Positions 18,003-26,740 of a stretch of 48,082 bases of DNA are shown piece after piece; positions within the stretch are counted from its first letter, which is position 1, and each line of letters begins with the position of its first letter. The translations under genes were made by a program, and so were the position numbers. The DNA lies in contig JAFDZY010000043.1 in the NCBI GenBank assembly GCA_018266685.1, positions 1-48,082 of the forward strand, read 5' to 3'. Under the pieces are notes generated by a model. The model had not been told where the DNA came from, searched no databases, and saw only the letters and a program-made list of their open reading frames with translations. The stretch is from Bacteroidota bacterium (GTDB lineage: Bacteria > Bacteroidota > Bacteroidia > Flavobacteriales_F > PHOS-HE28).

Positions 18003-18766
18003 GGGTTCTTCGGAAAAAGCTTGCCCCACAAGGGGCTGAGCAGGTACAATACGAGCAGCAAAGGAACGGCAAGCAGGCGGAACAACAGCACACTCACAGC
18101 CCCTGCGGCGATCAGCAGGAAGATGGTTTCGTTCCCTTTCCAGCCTTTGTGCTTGAATTTCAGGCCGGGCAGCGGTAATTCCGAAAGCATGAAAAGGCCA
18201 AGTACCAGTGCCACGGCGAACACCAGCAGCGGCGATCCCAGGAATGCCGCAACCCCCGCGTGCAATTTGCCGGTGGTGGCAGTGGCCGGAAAGCCTTGGC
18301 CCAACACGATCAGCACCATGCTGGCCCAGAACAACCCGTTGGACGGGGTGGGCAGGCCCAAAAAGCCGCTCGTTTGCCGGGTATCCACGTTGAACTTCGC
18401 CAAGCGCCACGCCGATGCAATGCAGATGGACACGGCCGCTGCCGCGATCCATGATTCCCCGCCGGGATGCAGGGGTAAAGCAGCAGTCCACAATGCAAAG
18501 GCCGGGGCCACTCCGAAGCTCACCAAGTCCGCCAAGCTGTCCAGTTGAACACCCAAGGGGGTGCCCCCCCCAAGGGCGCGTGCAGCCAATCCATCGAACA
18601 CGTCGAACACGGCCGCCAGGAACAGCAACCAACAAGCGATCGTCAATTCACCCTGCGAGGTGAGCAGGATGGAGACCGTTCCGCAACAGAGATTTGCGGT
18701 GGTCAGCAGGTCGGGCAATCGGGGGAGGCGCGGCAAAGCGGGCCGAAGTTGGTACTTTTCATGCAA
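17999..18766 (-). CDS. pssA: CDP-diacylglycerol--serine O-phosphatidyltransferase
   Basis: A 255-residue inner-membrane enzyme that makes phosphatidylserine, the precursor of phosphatidylethanolamine. The complete CDP-alcohol phosphotransferase signature DGx2ARx8Gx3Dx3D is present (DGLAARALGG, then GVQLDSLAD) at about residues 58-80, and seven or so hydrophobic segments fill the rest. LPDLLTTANLCCG at residues 17-29 is the usual N-terminal motif. No in-frame ATG precedes it: the start is a TTG at 18766 or one of the TTG codons slightly downstream. The gene is divergent from porV with only 46 bases between, so both promoters must lie close together or inside the coding regions. Confidence 0.92.
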   Translation of the reverse strand: MHEKYQLRPALPRLPRLPDLLTTANLCCGTVSILLTSQGELTIACWLLFLAAVFDVFDGLAARALGGGTPLGVQLDSLADLVSFGVAPAFALWTAALPLHPGGESWIAAAAVSICIASAWRLAKFNVDTRQTSGFLGLPTPSNGLFWASMVLIVLGQGFPATATTGKLHAGVAAFLGSPLLVFAVALVLGLFMLSELPLPGLKFKHKGWKGNETIFLLIAAGAVSVLLFRLLAVPLLLVLYLLSPLWGKLFPKNP

Positions 18767-18812
18767 TAATGCAGGCCACCTTCAGTTAGATGATGCGTCT
18801 ACCACACAGCAC

Positions 18813-19913
18813 ATGATCTTATCCAAAGGCTACTCCGGCCGTTCCGCCGCCGCGGCATTCCTGTTTTTGTCGGTTGCCGCCCTGCATGCGCAGGACGCAC
18901 CCAAGTACAGCAACGAGTTCCTCTCCATCGGGGTGGGTGCGCGCTCGCTGGGCATGGGCTATGCCCACGTGGCCGCCGTGAATGATGTCACCGCAGGCTA
19001 CTGGAACCCGGCGGGCCTGCTGGGCGTGAAGGGCGACCTGCAGGTGGGCGCCATGCACAGCGAGTATTTCGCAGGCATCGCCAAGTACGACTACATCGCC
19101 ATTGCCAAGCCCATCGACACGGCCAGCACCATCGGCATCTCCTTCATCCGCTTTGGGGTGGACGACATCCCCAACACTACCGAGCTGATCGACAACAACG
19201 GCAACTTGGACTACAACCGCATCACCACCTTTTCCGCCGCGGACAACGCTTTCCTGCTCAGCTATGCCCGCAAACTGAAAGTGCCCGGCCTGCGCCTCGG
19301 CGCCAATGCCAAGGTGGTGTACCGCAAGGTGGGTCCCTTTGCCAAAGCCTGGGGATTCGGCCTGGATGCGGGCATGCAATACGACCGCGGCAACTGGCGC
19401 CTGGCGGCCATGGCGCGGGACATCACAGGCACCTTCAACGCATGGAGCTACACGCTGGACCAGCGCACCAAGGACGTGTTCCAGCAAACGGGCAATGAGC
19501 TGCCGGTGAACGGCGTGGAGGTCACCCTGCCGCGCTTGGTGCTCGGTGTAGCCCGCCAGTTCCAGTTCGGCAGCAAGTTGAACCTGCTGGCAGAGATGAA
19601 CCTGGAAAACACCTTTGACGGCAAGCGGAACGCGCTGATCGCCTCCAATACCTGGAGCGGTGATCCGCGCTTGGGCATCGAACTGGGCTACGCCCGTGTG
19701 GTGTACGTGCGTGCCGGGGTGAACAATTTCCAATACGTCACGGACATCAACGACAAGAAGTCGCTGAACTTCCAGCCCAACATCGGCGTGGGCCTCAAGA
19801 TCAAGAGCGTGTCCTTGGATTACGCCCTCACCGACATCGGTGACAACAGCGTGGCCCTGTATTCCAACGTCTTCTCCCTGAAGTTCGACCTGTTCAAGCA
19901 TTCCGGTACATGA
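18813..19913 (+). CDS. porV: PorV-like T9SS outer-membrane protein
   Basis: A 366-residue predicted outer-membrane beta-barrel. The signal peptide (MILSKGYSGRSAAAAFLF... ALHAQ) is followed by YSNEFLSIGVGARSLGMG and AVNDVTAGYWNPAGL, the hallmark N-terminal segment of the PorV/PorQ family, which resembles FadL-type barrels. In the type IX system PorV carries substrates to the sortase PorU. The gene overlaps the next one by four bases (ATGA), and that gene encodes a PorU-type peptidase, supporting the call. It is close in length to characterised PorV (~390). PorQ or a paralogue specialised for PorU2 remains possible. The ATG at 18813 is set by the signal peptide. Confidence 0.87.
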   Translation: MILSKGYSGRSAAAAFLFLSVAALHAQDAPKYSNEFLSIGVGARSLGMGYAHVAAVNDVTAGYWNPAGLLGVKGDLQVGAMHSEYFAGIAKYDYIAIAKPIDTASTIGISFIRFGVDDIPNTTELIDNNGNLDYNRITTFSAADNAFLLSYARKLKVPGLRLGANAKVVYRKVGPFAKAWGFGLDAGMQYDRGNWRLAAMARDITGTFNAWSYTLDQRTKDVFQQTGNELPVNGVEVTLPRLVLGVARQFQFGSKLNLLAEMNLENTFDGKRNALIASNTWSGDPRLGIELGYARVVYVRAGVNNFQYVTDINDKKSLNFQPNIGVGLKIKSVSLDYALTDIGDNSVALYSNVFSLKFDLFKHSGT

Positions 19914-22900
19914 GGAGATTGCTATTCGTTGCTGTTCTGTTGGGTGCCATTTGCCAGGTGCAGGCACAAACTCAACCTTACGGCAACGAGTGGATCCACT
20001 ACAACCAGCGCTACTGGTATTTCCAAGTATGGCAGGACGGCTTCCGCCGCATTGATTCCACGGCCTTGGCAGATGCCGGTTTCCCCGTGGGCACCGTTGA
20101 CCCGCGCACCATCCAGCTCTTCACCCGCAACCGGCAAGTGCCCATCCACGTGGAAGGCGAACAGGACGGCGTGTTCAATGGCAGCGATTTCATTGAGTTT
20201 TACGGGTTCAAGAACGACTGCTGGATGGACAGCACCCTCTGGGATGATCCCGCGCACATCAACAACCCCTATTACTCACTGTACAACGACACCATCCGCT
20301 ATTACATCACCATTGGTTCGCAGGCTGAAGCGTTGCGCACCATTGAAAGCGGAAGCACCAACTGGGCGGCTTACACCCCGCTGCCATGGGCATGGCGCAC
20401 CACCTTGCTCACCTATCCGGTCCAATACCAGTCCGGCGAGCGCACCCAGGTCGGTGTTTCACAGTGCAGCATTGGCCTGGCGGAGGGCTATTTCCACAAT
20501 CAGACCATCGCCTCCGAGGGGGACAATGGAACACAGTCATACACTTTGGGCCTTACTGATCTCTATGCAGGGCCAAATGCTCCGCCTTCAGCATACCGCC
20601 TTGTGCTGGCCAGCCTCAACAACTCCGGAGGAACCGCCTGCCCGGACCATCATTTGCGGCTGGAGCATGGGGGAACCCTGCTCGCCGACACGGTTTTCCA
20701 GGGGTACAAACTGTTGAAATTCGCATTTGACTTTCCGCCCGCTTCGCTGGGCACTTCAAGCACCGTGGTCACTGCTACTTCCGTGCATGACCTTGTGTGC
20801 GGTTCCCTCGCACCGGATTACCTGGATGCTTCCGCGCCCGCTTGGCAAAGCATCCGCTATCCGGGTGATTTTGTGCTCGGTGACGCTGCCGTCATTGAGG
20901 TGCCTGCTTCAGCGGACAGCAGCCTGATGGCCTACCCTTGCGAGCCGGGCCATGTGCTCTATGCCTGGGCACCGGACGGGTTGCACCGCATATCGGCCGT
21001 ATTCTCCAGCGGGAATACCTTCAACGCCATCCTGCCCCCTAATGCACAGGATATGAAGGTGGCCCTTGCCCGTTTGGCCGGGATCACCCCCGTGGGGCAG
21101 ATGCAGCCGGTGAACGGCACCGGTAGCTTCACGGACCCGGGCCTGAACTTGCCGGATTCCGCACTGGTGATCGTGACCCATACCTCGTTGCTGGCGGAGG
21201 CGCAGCAATATGCCACCTACCGCCAGATGAGCCCGGGCAACCACTACAACACCGTGGTGGCCGACGTGGAACAGCTCTACGACCAGTTCGGGGGCGGTAT
21301 CGAAAAGCACCCGCTTGCCATACGCAACTATTTGCGCTTTGTGTACAACCACGCACCCTCGAAACCTCAGGCCCTCTTCCTGATCGGGAAGAGCGTGCAA
21401 TGTCCCGTTACAAGTGCCTTTGACTATGGATGGGGCTACCGCATCGTTCCTGCGGCATACGCGGATTGCCTGGTGCCCACCATGGGCTGGCCGAACAGCG
21501 ATGTCCTCTTCGGATTGAACATTCCCGGCAACCAGCCGGGAACCATTTCGGTGCCGGTGGGCCGGTTGGCGGCAACCAACGGTACGGAGGTGCTGGATTA
21601 CCTGGCCAAGGTGGATTCCGTGGAGAACCAGCCGCCTGCGGCCTGGATGAAGAACATCCTGCACTTCAGGGGCGGGAACACCGCGTCCGAATGGAGCCAG
21701 TTCAATGCCGCATTGCAGTCCTACAAGGTGATCGCCGAAGACACCTCCTTTTTCGGGCACGTTACCAAGTTCATGAAGAACGGCGGTGGCGTGATCCAGC
21801 AGGCTGCTGCGGACAGCGTGTCGGACATGATCGCCAACGGCGTTACCCTGATGACCTTCTTTGCCCATGCCTATGGCGGCGGTTTTGACATTACCACTGA
21901 CGTGCCCACCAACTACCAGTGGCACGGAAAGTTCCCCACCGTGATCGGTAATTCCTGCTACACCGGGAACATCCACTTGTATGATGCCCATAGCACCAGC
22001 GAGCAGTTCATTCTGCAGCACAATGCCGGGGCCGTGGCATTTCTTTCCTCCAGCGACTTGGGCCTTGCCAGCCCCTTGCAGCAATACACCGGGGATTTCT
22101 ACCGCAGCTTCAGCCAGGTGAACTATGGCAAGAGCATTGGTGCCCATATCCGCTATGCCTCGCAGAACCAGCTGGGCGGCAGCTTGGAGCAGGTGAACAA
22201 TGCGGAGACCATGTGCCTGCATGGCGACCCTACGCTCATCATGAACTCGCCCAAGTTGCCGGACCTCCAGGTCACCTTGGCCGATGTCAGTGCCATTCCC
22301 GCCCAGGTAAGCGCCGATGTGGATTCCTTCCAGGTACGCGTCATCTTCCGCAACATCGGCCGGGGCACGCACCAGCCGTTCTCCGTGGCCTTGGACAGGT
22401 CCCTGCCCGCATTGGGCTTCAACTTCCCGCCGCAGTTCACGCAAGTGGCCATGCAGGCATACCAGGACACCGTGTACTTCACCGTGCCCACAACGGTAGG
22501 GCCCAATGGCACCGGCTTGAACCAATTGCAGGTGCGCCTTGACATGGACCCTGATCTGGTGCCGGAGCTGGACAATGTTGGCAACAATGCCGTGACCTTG
22601 AACTTGAACATCACCGTAGGCGACCTGCTGCCTGTGGACCCATACGAGTTCGCCGTGGTGCCGGGTTCCACAACGATGCTCTCCGCAAGCACCGGCGACC
22701 CTTTTGCACCCGTGCGCAACTACATCTTCCAGATCGATACCACCGACCAGTTCAACAGCCCGGTGATGGAGCAGCATTCGGTGTCCGCCCCGGGGGGCGT
22801 GGTGCAATGGCAGCCGAACGCCATATATGCCCTGAACAGCATGCAGGACAGCGTGGTGTACTACTGGCGGTGCGCCTTGGACAGTACCGGCCAGGGCGGC

Positions 22901-24982
22901 TACAATTGGCATCAAACATCTTTCCAGCACATCAATGGGCGGAAAGGGTGGGGCCAAGCCCATTTCTTCCAGTACAAGAAGGATGAACTGAACCTGATGA
23001 TGCAGGACTTGCCCCAGCGCCGGTTTGAGTTCCAAGGGGGCACCCACCACATCGGTTGCGAGGTGTGGGGGGAAAACTTCTGGCAGGTCTATTGGACCAA
23101 GGACTTGGCCATGGAGGAGGGTGGAGGGTGCGGCAACAAGGAAGCCCTGGTAGTGGGCGTGGTGGATCCGTTCGACTTCTCCACCTGGATGAGCCGGTAC
23201 AACGGCGTGGGGATGTTCTTCGGCAATGTGAACGATACCGGCAATTGCAGGAACCGGCAGGAGAAGTATTTCATCTTCCGGGAGAACTACCGGGCACAGA
23301 TGGACAGCCTGGGGAGCATGTTGGACCACAAGATCCCAGACGGGCACTACATCGTGGTGTACACGTTTCTGCGGCTGCTCAAGGATTCCGTGGCCGCATC
23401 CACCGCAATGGCCGCCCTGCACGGCCTCGGGGCCAACAATTTATACAATGGCGCCGTGCCGGACAGTGTGCCCTACATCTTCTATTGCAAGGTGGGCGAT
23501 CCCTCCTCCGCCGTGGAGGTTTGGGGTGATTCGGCAACGGCACACATCAATTTCAGCGTGGCGATCCAAGCTGCCGCACGAAGTGGTTCCATTCAAGCCC
23601 CGAGAAGCAATACTGCACTGGATTGGCAAGGCCTGAGCTGGAAAAGCTTGCCGCAGCAACCCGGTGACAGTTCGCGGGTGATATTGTCCGGCATCACACC
23701 GCAGGGCAACGAACAACCCCTGCTGGACCTGCCCGGTTATGCCGGCAACGTGGACCTGCAACCGCTTTTCACGGCCGCACAGTACCCCCAGCTGCGCCTG
23801 ATGGGCCGCTTTTGGAACGATTCCCTTGAACTGCCATTGCCCGCCCAGCTCAAGCGTTGGCACCTGCTCGGAACACCTGCCCCCGAATGCGCCCTTGATC
23901 CGCCTGCCGGATACCTCCTGCACTTGGACAGCGTGTTCCAGGGGCAGAACGCGGCAGTGATGGTCTCCGTGCGCAACATCAGCCAGCAACCGATGGACAG
24001 CCTGTTGATGACCGCATGGGTGACCGACCACAACAATGTGGCGCACCGGGTGCATTACAAGTACAACCCACCATTGCCCGTGGGCGGCACCCTTCAGGAT
24101 ACCATCCGGTTCAGCACTCAGCAGTTTCCCGGGCCCAATTCCATCCTCATCGAGGCAAACCCGGTGGACACCCTCACCCAGCACTACGACCAGCCGGAGC
24201 AATACCATTTCAACAACATTGCCCAGTTGCGCTTCCTCACCTTGCAGGACCTGGAGAACCCCATGCTGGACGTCACCTTCGACGGCATCCACATCCTGGA
24301 CGGCGACATCGTCAGCGCGCAGCCCGAGATCCAGATCACCTTGGACGATGAGAACCAAACGCTCCTGCTGAACGAGCCTTCCGATACGGCATTCTTCAAG
24401 GTCTTCCTCACCGATCCCTCCGGCGCCATGAAGCGGATCTATTTCCGGGAGAACGGGGCCGAGGTCCTGCAGTTCGTCCCTGCCACCGGCCCCTCCAACG
24501 TGAGCAAGGTGTTCTACCGGCCAAACCTGGTGCAGGACGGCAAATACCGCCTTACCGTGCGGGCCACGGACAAGAGCCGCAACAACAGCGGCGACCGCGA
24601 CAATAGCGTGAACTTCGAGGTGATCAACAAGCCCACCATCACCGAGGTGCTCAACTATCCAAATCCGTTCACCACCAGTACGCGCTTTGTGTTCACGCTC
24701 ACCGGCCGGGAAGTGCCCACGGCCATGCGCATCCAGATCATGACCATAGCCGGCCGCGTGGTGCGCGAAATCCCCATGTCCGAACTGGGGCATTTGCACG
24801 TGGGGCGCAACATCACGGATTTTGCCTGGGACGGTACCGATCAGTTCGGTGACCGCCTGGCGCGCGGCATTTACCTCTACCGCGTGATGGCGCAGCTGCA
24901 CGGCCAGGACATCGAATACCGCGACGGAGGTGCCGGTTCCTACTTCACCAAGGGCTTCGGCAAGATGTACCTGTTGCGGTAG
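19910..24982 (+). CDS. porU2: T9SS sortase-like C25 peptidase, PorU2 type
   Basis: A 1690-residue exported protein of the gingipain (C25) family. Signal peptide 1-19. The C25 domain spans about residues 410-780; the expected catalytic pair is His653 in FFAHAYGGGFD and Cys683 in VIGNSCYTGNIH, 30 residues apart as in gingipains. Beta-rich, CARDB-like modules follow (LPDLQVTLADV, VDSFQVRVIFRNIGRG), and the last ~110 residues are a FlgD-like/T9SS end domain (LNYPNPFTTSTRFVFTL, DGTDQFGDRLARGIYLYRV). PorU cleaves T9SS signals and attaches substrates to lipid A. The length, well above classical PorU (~1100-1300), and the end domain favour the PorU2 class. It is translationally coupled to the PorV-like gene. 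Confidence 0.87.
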   Translation: MRRLLFVAVLLGAICQVQAQTQPYGNEWIHYNQRYWYFQVWQDGFRRIDSTALADAGFPVGTVDPRTIQLFTRNRQVPIHVEGEQDGVFNGSDFIEFYGFKNDCWMDSTLWDDPAHINNPYYSLYNDTIRYYITIGSQAEALRTIESGSTNWAAYTPLPWAWRTTLLTYPVQYQSGERTQVGVSQCSIGLAEGYFHNQTIASEGDNGTQSYTLGLTDLYAGPNAPPSAYRLVLASLNNSGGTACPDHHLRLEHGGTLLADTVFQGYKLLKFAFDFPPASLGTSSTVVTATSVHDLVCGSLAPDYLDASAPAWQSIRYPGDFVLGDAAVIEVPASADSSLMAYPCEPGHVLYAWAPDGLHRISAVFSSGNTFNAILPPNAQDMKVALARLAGITPVGQMQPVNGTGSFTDPGLNLPDSALVIVTHTSLLAEAQQYATYRQMSPGNHYNTVVADVEQLYDQFGGGIEKHPLAIRNYLRFVYNHAPSKPQALFLIGKSVQCPVTSAFDYGWGYRIVPAAYADCLVPTMGWPNSDVLFGLNIPGNQPGTISVPVGRLAATNGTEVLDYLAKVDSVENQPPAAWMKNILHFRGGNTASEWSQFNAALQSYKVIAEDTSFFGHVTKFMKNGGGVIQQAAADSVSDMIANGVTLMTFFAHAYGGGFDITTDVPTNYQWHGKFPTVIGNSCYTGNIHLYDAHSTSEQFILQHNAGAVAFLSSSDLGLASPLQQYTGDFYRSFSQVNYGKSIGAHIRYASQNQLGGSLEQVNNAETMCLHGDPTLIMNSPKLPDLQVTLADVSAIPAQVSADVDSFQVRVIFRNIGRGTHQPFSVALDRSLPALGFNFPPQFTQVAMQAYQDTVYFTVPTTVGPNGTGLNQLQVRLDMDPDLVPELDNVGNNAVTLNLNITVGDLLPVDPYEFAVVPGSTTMLSASTGDPFAPVRNYIFQIDTTDQFNSPVMEQHSVSAPGGVVQWQPNAIYALNSMQDSVVYYWRCALDSTGQGGYNWHQTSFQHINGRKGWGQAHFFQYKKDELNLMMQDLPQRRFEFQGGTHHIGCEVWGENFWQVYWTKDLAMEEGGGCGNKEALVVGVVDPFDFSTWMSRYNGVGMFFGNVNDTGNCRNRQEKYFIFRENYRAQMDSLGSMLDHKIPDGHYIVVYTFLRLLKDSVAASTAMAALHGLGANNLYNGAVPDSVPYIFYCKVGDPSSAVEVWGDSATAHINFSVAIQAAARSGSIQAPRSNTALDWQGLSWKSLPQQPGDSSRVILSGITPQGNEQPLLDLPGYAGNVDLQPLFTAAQYPQLRLMGRFWNDSLELPLPAQLKRWHLLGTPAPECALDPPAGYLLHLDSVFQGQNAAVMVSVRNISQQPMDSLLMTAWVTDHNNVAHRVHYKYNPPLPVGGTLQDTIRFSTQQFPGPNSILIEANPVDTLTQHYDQPEQYHFNNIAQLRFLTLQDLENPMLDVTFDGIHILDGDIVSAQPEIQITLDDENQTLLLNEPSDTAFFKVFLTDPSGAMKRIYFRENGAEVLQFVPATGPSNVSKVFYRPNLVQDGKYRLTVRATDKSRNNSGDRDNSVNFEVINKPTITEVLNYPNPFTTSTRFVFTLTGREVPTAMRIQIMTIAGRVVREIPMSELGHLHVGRNITDFAWDGTDQFGDRLARGIYLYRVMAQLHGQDIEYRDGGAGSYFTKGFGKMYLLR

Positions 24983-24998
24983 CGGTGCCGCCCTGCGC

Positions 24999-25006
24999 TA
25001 CTTTCG
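24999..25006 (+). promoter_or_regulatory. Possible -7 element (TACTTTCG) immediately upstream of lnt
   Basis: TACTTTCG ends only five bases before the ATG at 25012, followed by GCCGC. If it is a true -7 box, transcription would start at or within a base or two of the start codon, giving a leaderless message. The same arrangement is seen at 41609 and 42416. Confidence 0.4.
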
Positions 25007-25011
25007 GCCGC

Positions 25012-26685
25012 ATGCGCCACCGGTCCTTGTACTTGCGCTCCGCCCTGCTCTCAGGCATTTTGTTGGCACTCGCCTGGCCTGGAACCGGTGCCTTCACCCC
25101 GTTGATCTTCGTGGCCTGGGTGCCGCTGTTGTGGGCGGAGGATCGCTTTGCAAACAGCCCAAAGGCCGCGCGACCGCGAAACTTCATGCCGTATGTGATG
25201 TTCGCCTTGCTGGTGTGGAACCTCGCCACCACGTGGTGGCTGTTCTGCGTCAGCGAATCCATCGGCACCAGGCTCTTCACCCTCATCGGCCCCAACATCG
25301 GCAACGTGCTGGTGATGTCCGTGCCATGGCTGTTGTTGCGCATGGTGCGCAGGAGCTTCGGCGGTACCGGTGCCCGCTTGGCGTTGGTAGTGTTCTGGAC
25401 CGCCTTCGAACGGTTCCACATGCATTGGGACCTGAGCTGGCCTTGGCTCACCCTGGGAAATGTGTTCGCATCGCAAATTTCATGGGTGCAGTGGTATGAG
25501 GTAACCGGGCACTTGGGCGGTACGCTGTGGGTTTGGGCGGCAAACCTGGCCGTGCTGGGCATGTTGCTGAAACCGGTGAAACAGGAGCGTGGAGCGGTTA
25601 CGGCCGCATCATTGCGCGCTTTCCTTGTGATCGCGGTTCCCTTGGCGGGATCATTTGCCCGTTATGCCACCTTCCGTGAAGTTGGCCCGCCGGTGGAAGT
25701 GGTGTTGGTGCAGCCGAACATAGATCCCTACACTGAAAAGTACGGGGCGATCGCTCCGCTTGACCAGCTGGACCGCATGTTGGCGCAGGCTGCACCCCTG
25801 ATGGACAGTGCCACGGCCCTGGTGGTGATGCCGGAAACCGCCTTGCAGGAACCGCCCACGCTTTCCAACGAAAACGGGCGTTTGGTTTTCCACGGGCTTT
25901 GGGAAAATGACATGGGCGACAGCCGCAGCCTGGACCGTATCCGGGCTTTTCTGGCCAAACATCCGGGCGCTTCGCTCATCTCAGGCATGTCGGCGGCACG
26001 CCTGTATCCAAAAGGCGCTGCCTACCCCGTATCGGCGCGGGTACTGGAGGGCATGGACCGGGCGTTCGATGCATACAACGCTGCGCTGATGGTGCGCTCC
26101 GACGGAAGTTGGGAAGCCTACAACAAATCCAAGCTGGTGCCCGGCGTGGAACTGATGCCCTTCGAAAATGTGTTGGGGCCGTTGGGAGGCCTGGCGCTGG
26201 ACCTCGGCGGCACCACGGGCAGCTTGGGCACCCAAACGGAACGCTCCGTGATCTGGTCCGCGGACAAGCGCGTGGGCGTGGCCCCCACCATCTGCTATGA
26301 AAGCATTTACGGCGACCACGTGGCGGCCCATGTCCGCAACGGCGCCAACCTGATCGTGGTGATGACCAACGATGGCTGGTGGGGCAACACGCCCGGGCAC
26401 GTGCAACACTTGCTCTATGCCAAACTGCGCGCAGTGGAAACACGCCGCGATGTGGCCCGGTCGGCGAACACGGGCATTTCCTGCTTCATTGACCAGCGCG
26501 GCGACATGCACCAGCTAACGGCCTGGTGGGTAAAGGCCACGGTAAGGGGCATGGTGCACACGCGCAAGGACCTTACGTTCTACGCAAAGCACGGCGACTA
26601 CATCGGCAAGGGCGCTTATGCCGGATCCGCGCTGCTGCTCCTGCTGGCTGCGGGAATGGGCATTTTCGGCAGAAAAAGGGCTTAG
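25012..26685 (+). CDS. lnt: Apolipoprotein N-acyltransferase
   Basis: A 557-residue inner-membrane enzyme that adds the third acyl chain to lipoproteins. The N-terminal half has several membrane segments (GILLALAWPGTGAFTPLIF, FVAWVPLLWAEDRF, WLLFCVSESIGTRLF). The C-terminal nitrilase-like domain keeps the Glu-Lys-Cys triad: Glu276 in VVMPETALQEPP, Lys372 in YNKSKLVPGVELMPFE, and Cys428 in PTICYESIYGD; NDGWWGNTPGHVQHL is also typical. A last hydrophobic segment closes the protein. The ATG at 25012 (MRHRSLYLRS) is preferred over one nine codons upstream. It follows porU2 by 29 bases and may have its own promoter there. Confidence 0.95.
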   Translation: MRHRSLYLRSALLSGILLALAWPGTGAFTPLIFVAWVPLLWAEDRFANSPKAARPRNFMPYVMFALLVWNLATTWWLFCVSESIGTRLFTLIGPNIGNVLVMSVPWLLLRMVRRSFGGTGARLALVVFWTAFERFHMHWDLSWPWLTLGNVFASQISWVQWYEVTGHLGGTLWVWAANLAVLGMLLKPVKQERGAVTAASLRAFLVIAVPLAGSFARYATFREVGPPVEVVLVQPNIDPYTEKYGAIAPLDQLDRMLAQAAPLMDSATALVVMPETALQEPPTLSNENGRLVFHGLWENDMGDSRSLDRIRAFLAKHPGASLISGMSAARLYPKGAAYPVSARVLEGMDRAFDAYNAALMVRSDGSWEAYNKSKLVPGVELMPFENVLGPLGGLALDLGGTTGSLGTQTERSVIWSADKRVGVAPTICYESIYGDHVAAHVRNGANLIVVMTNDGWWGNTPGHVQHLLYAKLRAVETRRDVARSANTGISCFIDQRGDMHQLTAWWVKATVRGMVHTRKDLTFYAKHGDYIGKGAYAGSALLLLLAAGMGIFGRKRA

Positions 26686-26740
26686 TTCACTTGCCCACCG
26701 GATTTCCGGCAGCATGCGGAAAAGCCATCCGGGCCACGGT

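Noticed and set aside
17748..18635. Extended purS reading of 295 codons
   Set aside because: Its upstream 200 codons lie inside pssA in another frame; PurS is a ~84-residue family and the ATG at 18002 fits.
20909..23422. Long minus-strand open frame of 837 codons opposite porU2
   Set aside because: Antisense to the C25 peptidase gene, no domain or signal peptide recognised, composition typical of a shadow frame.
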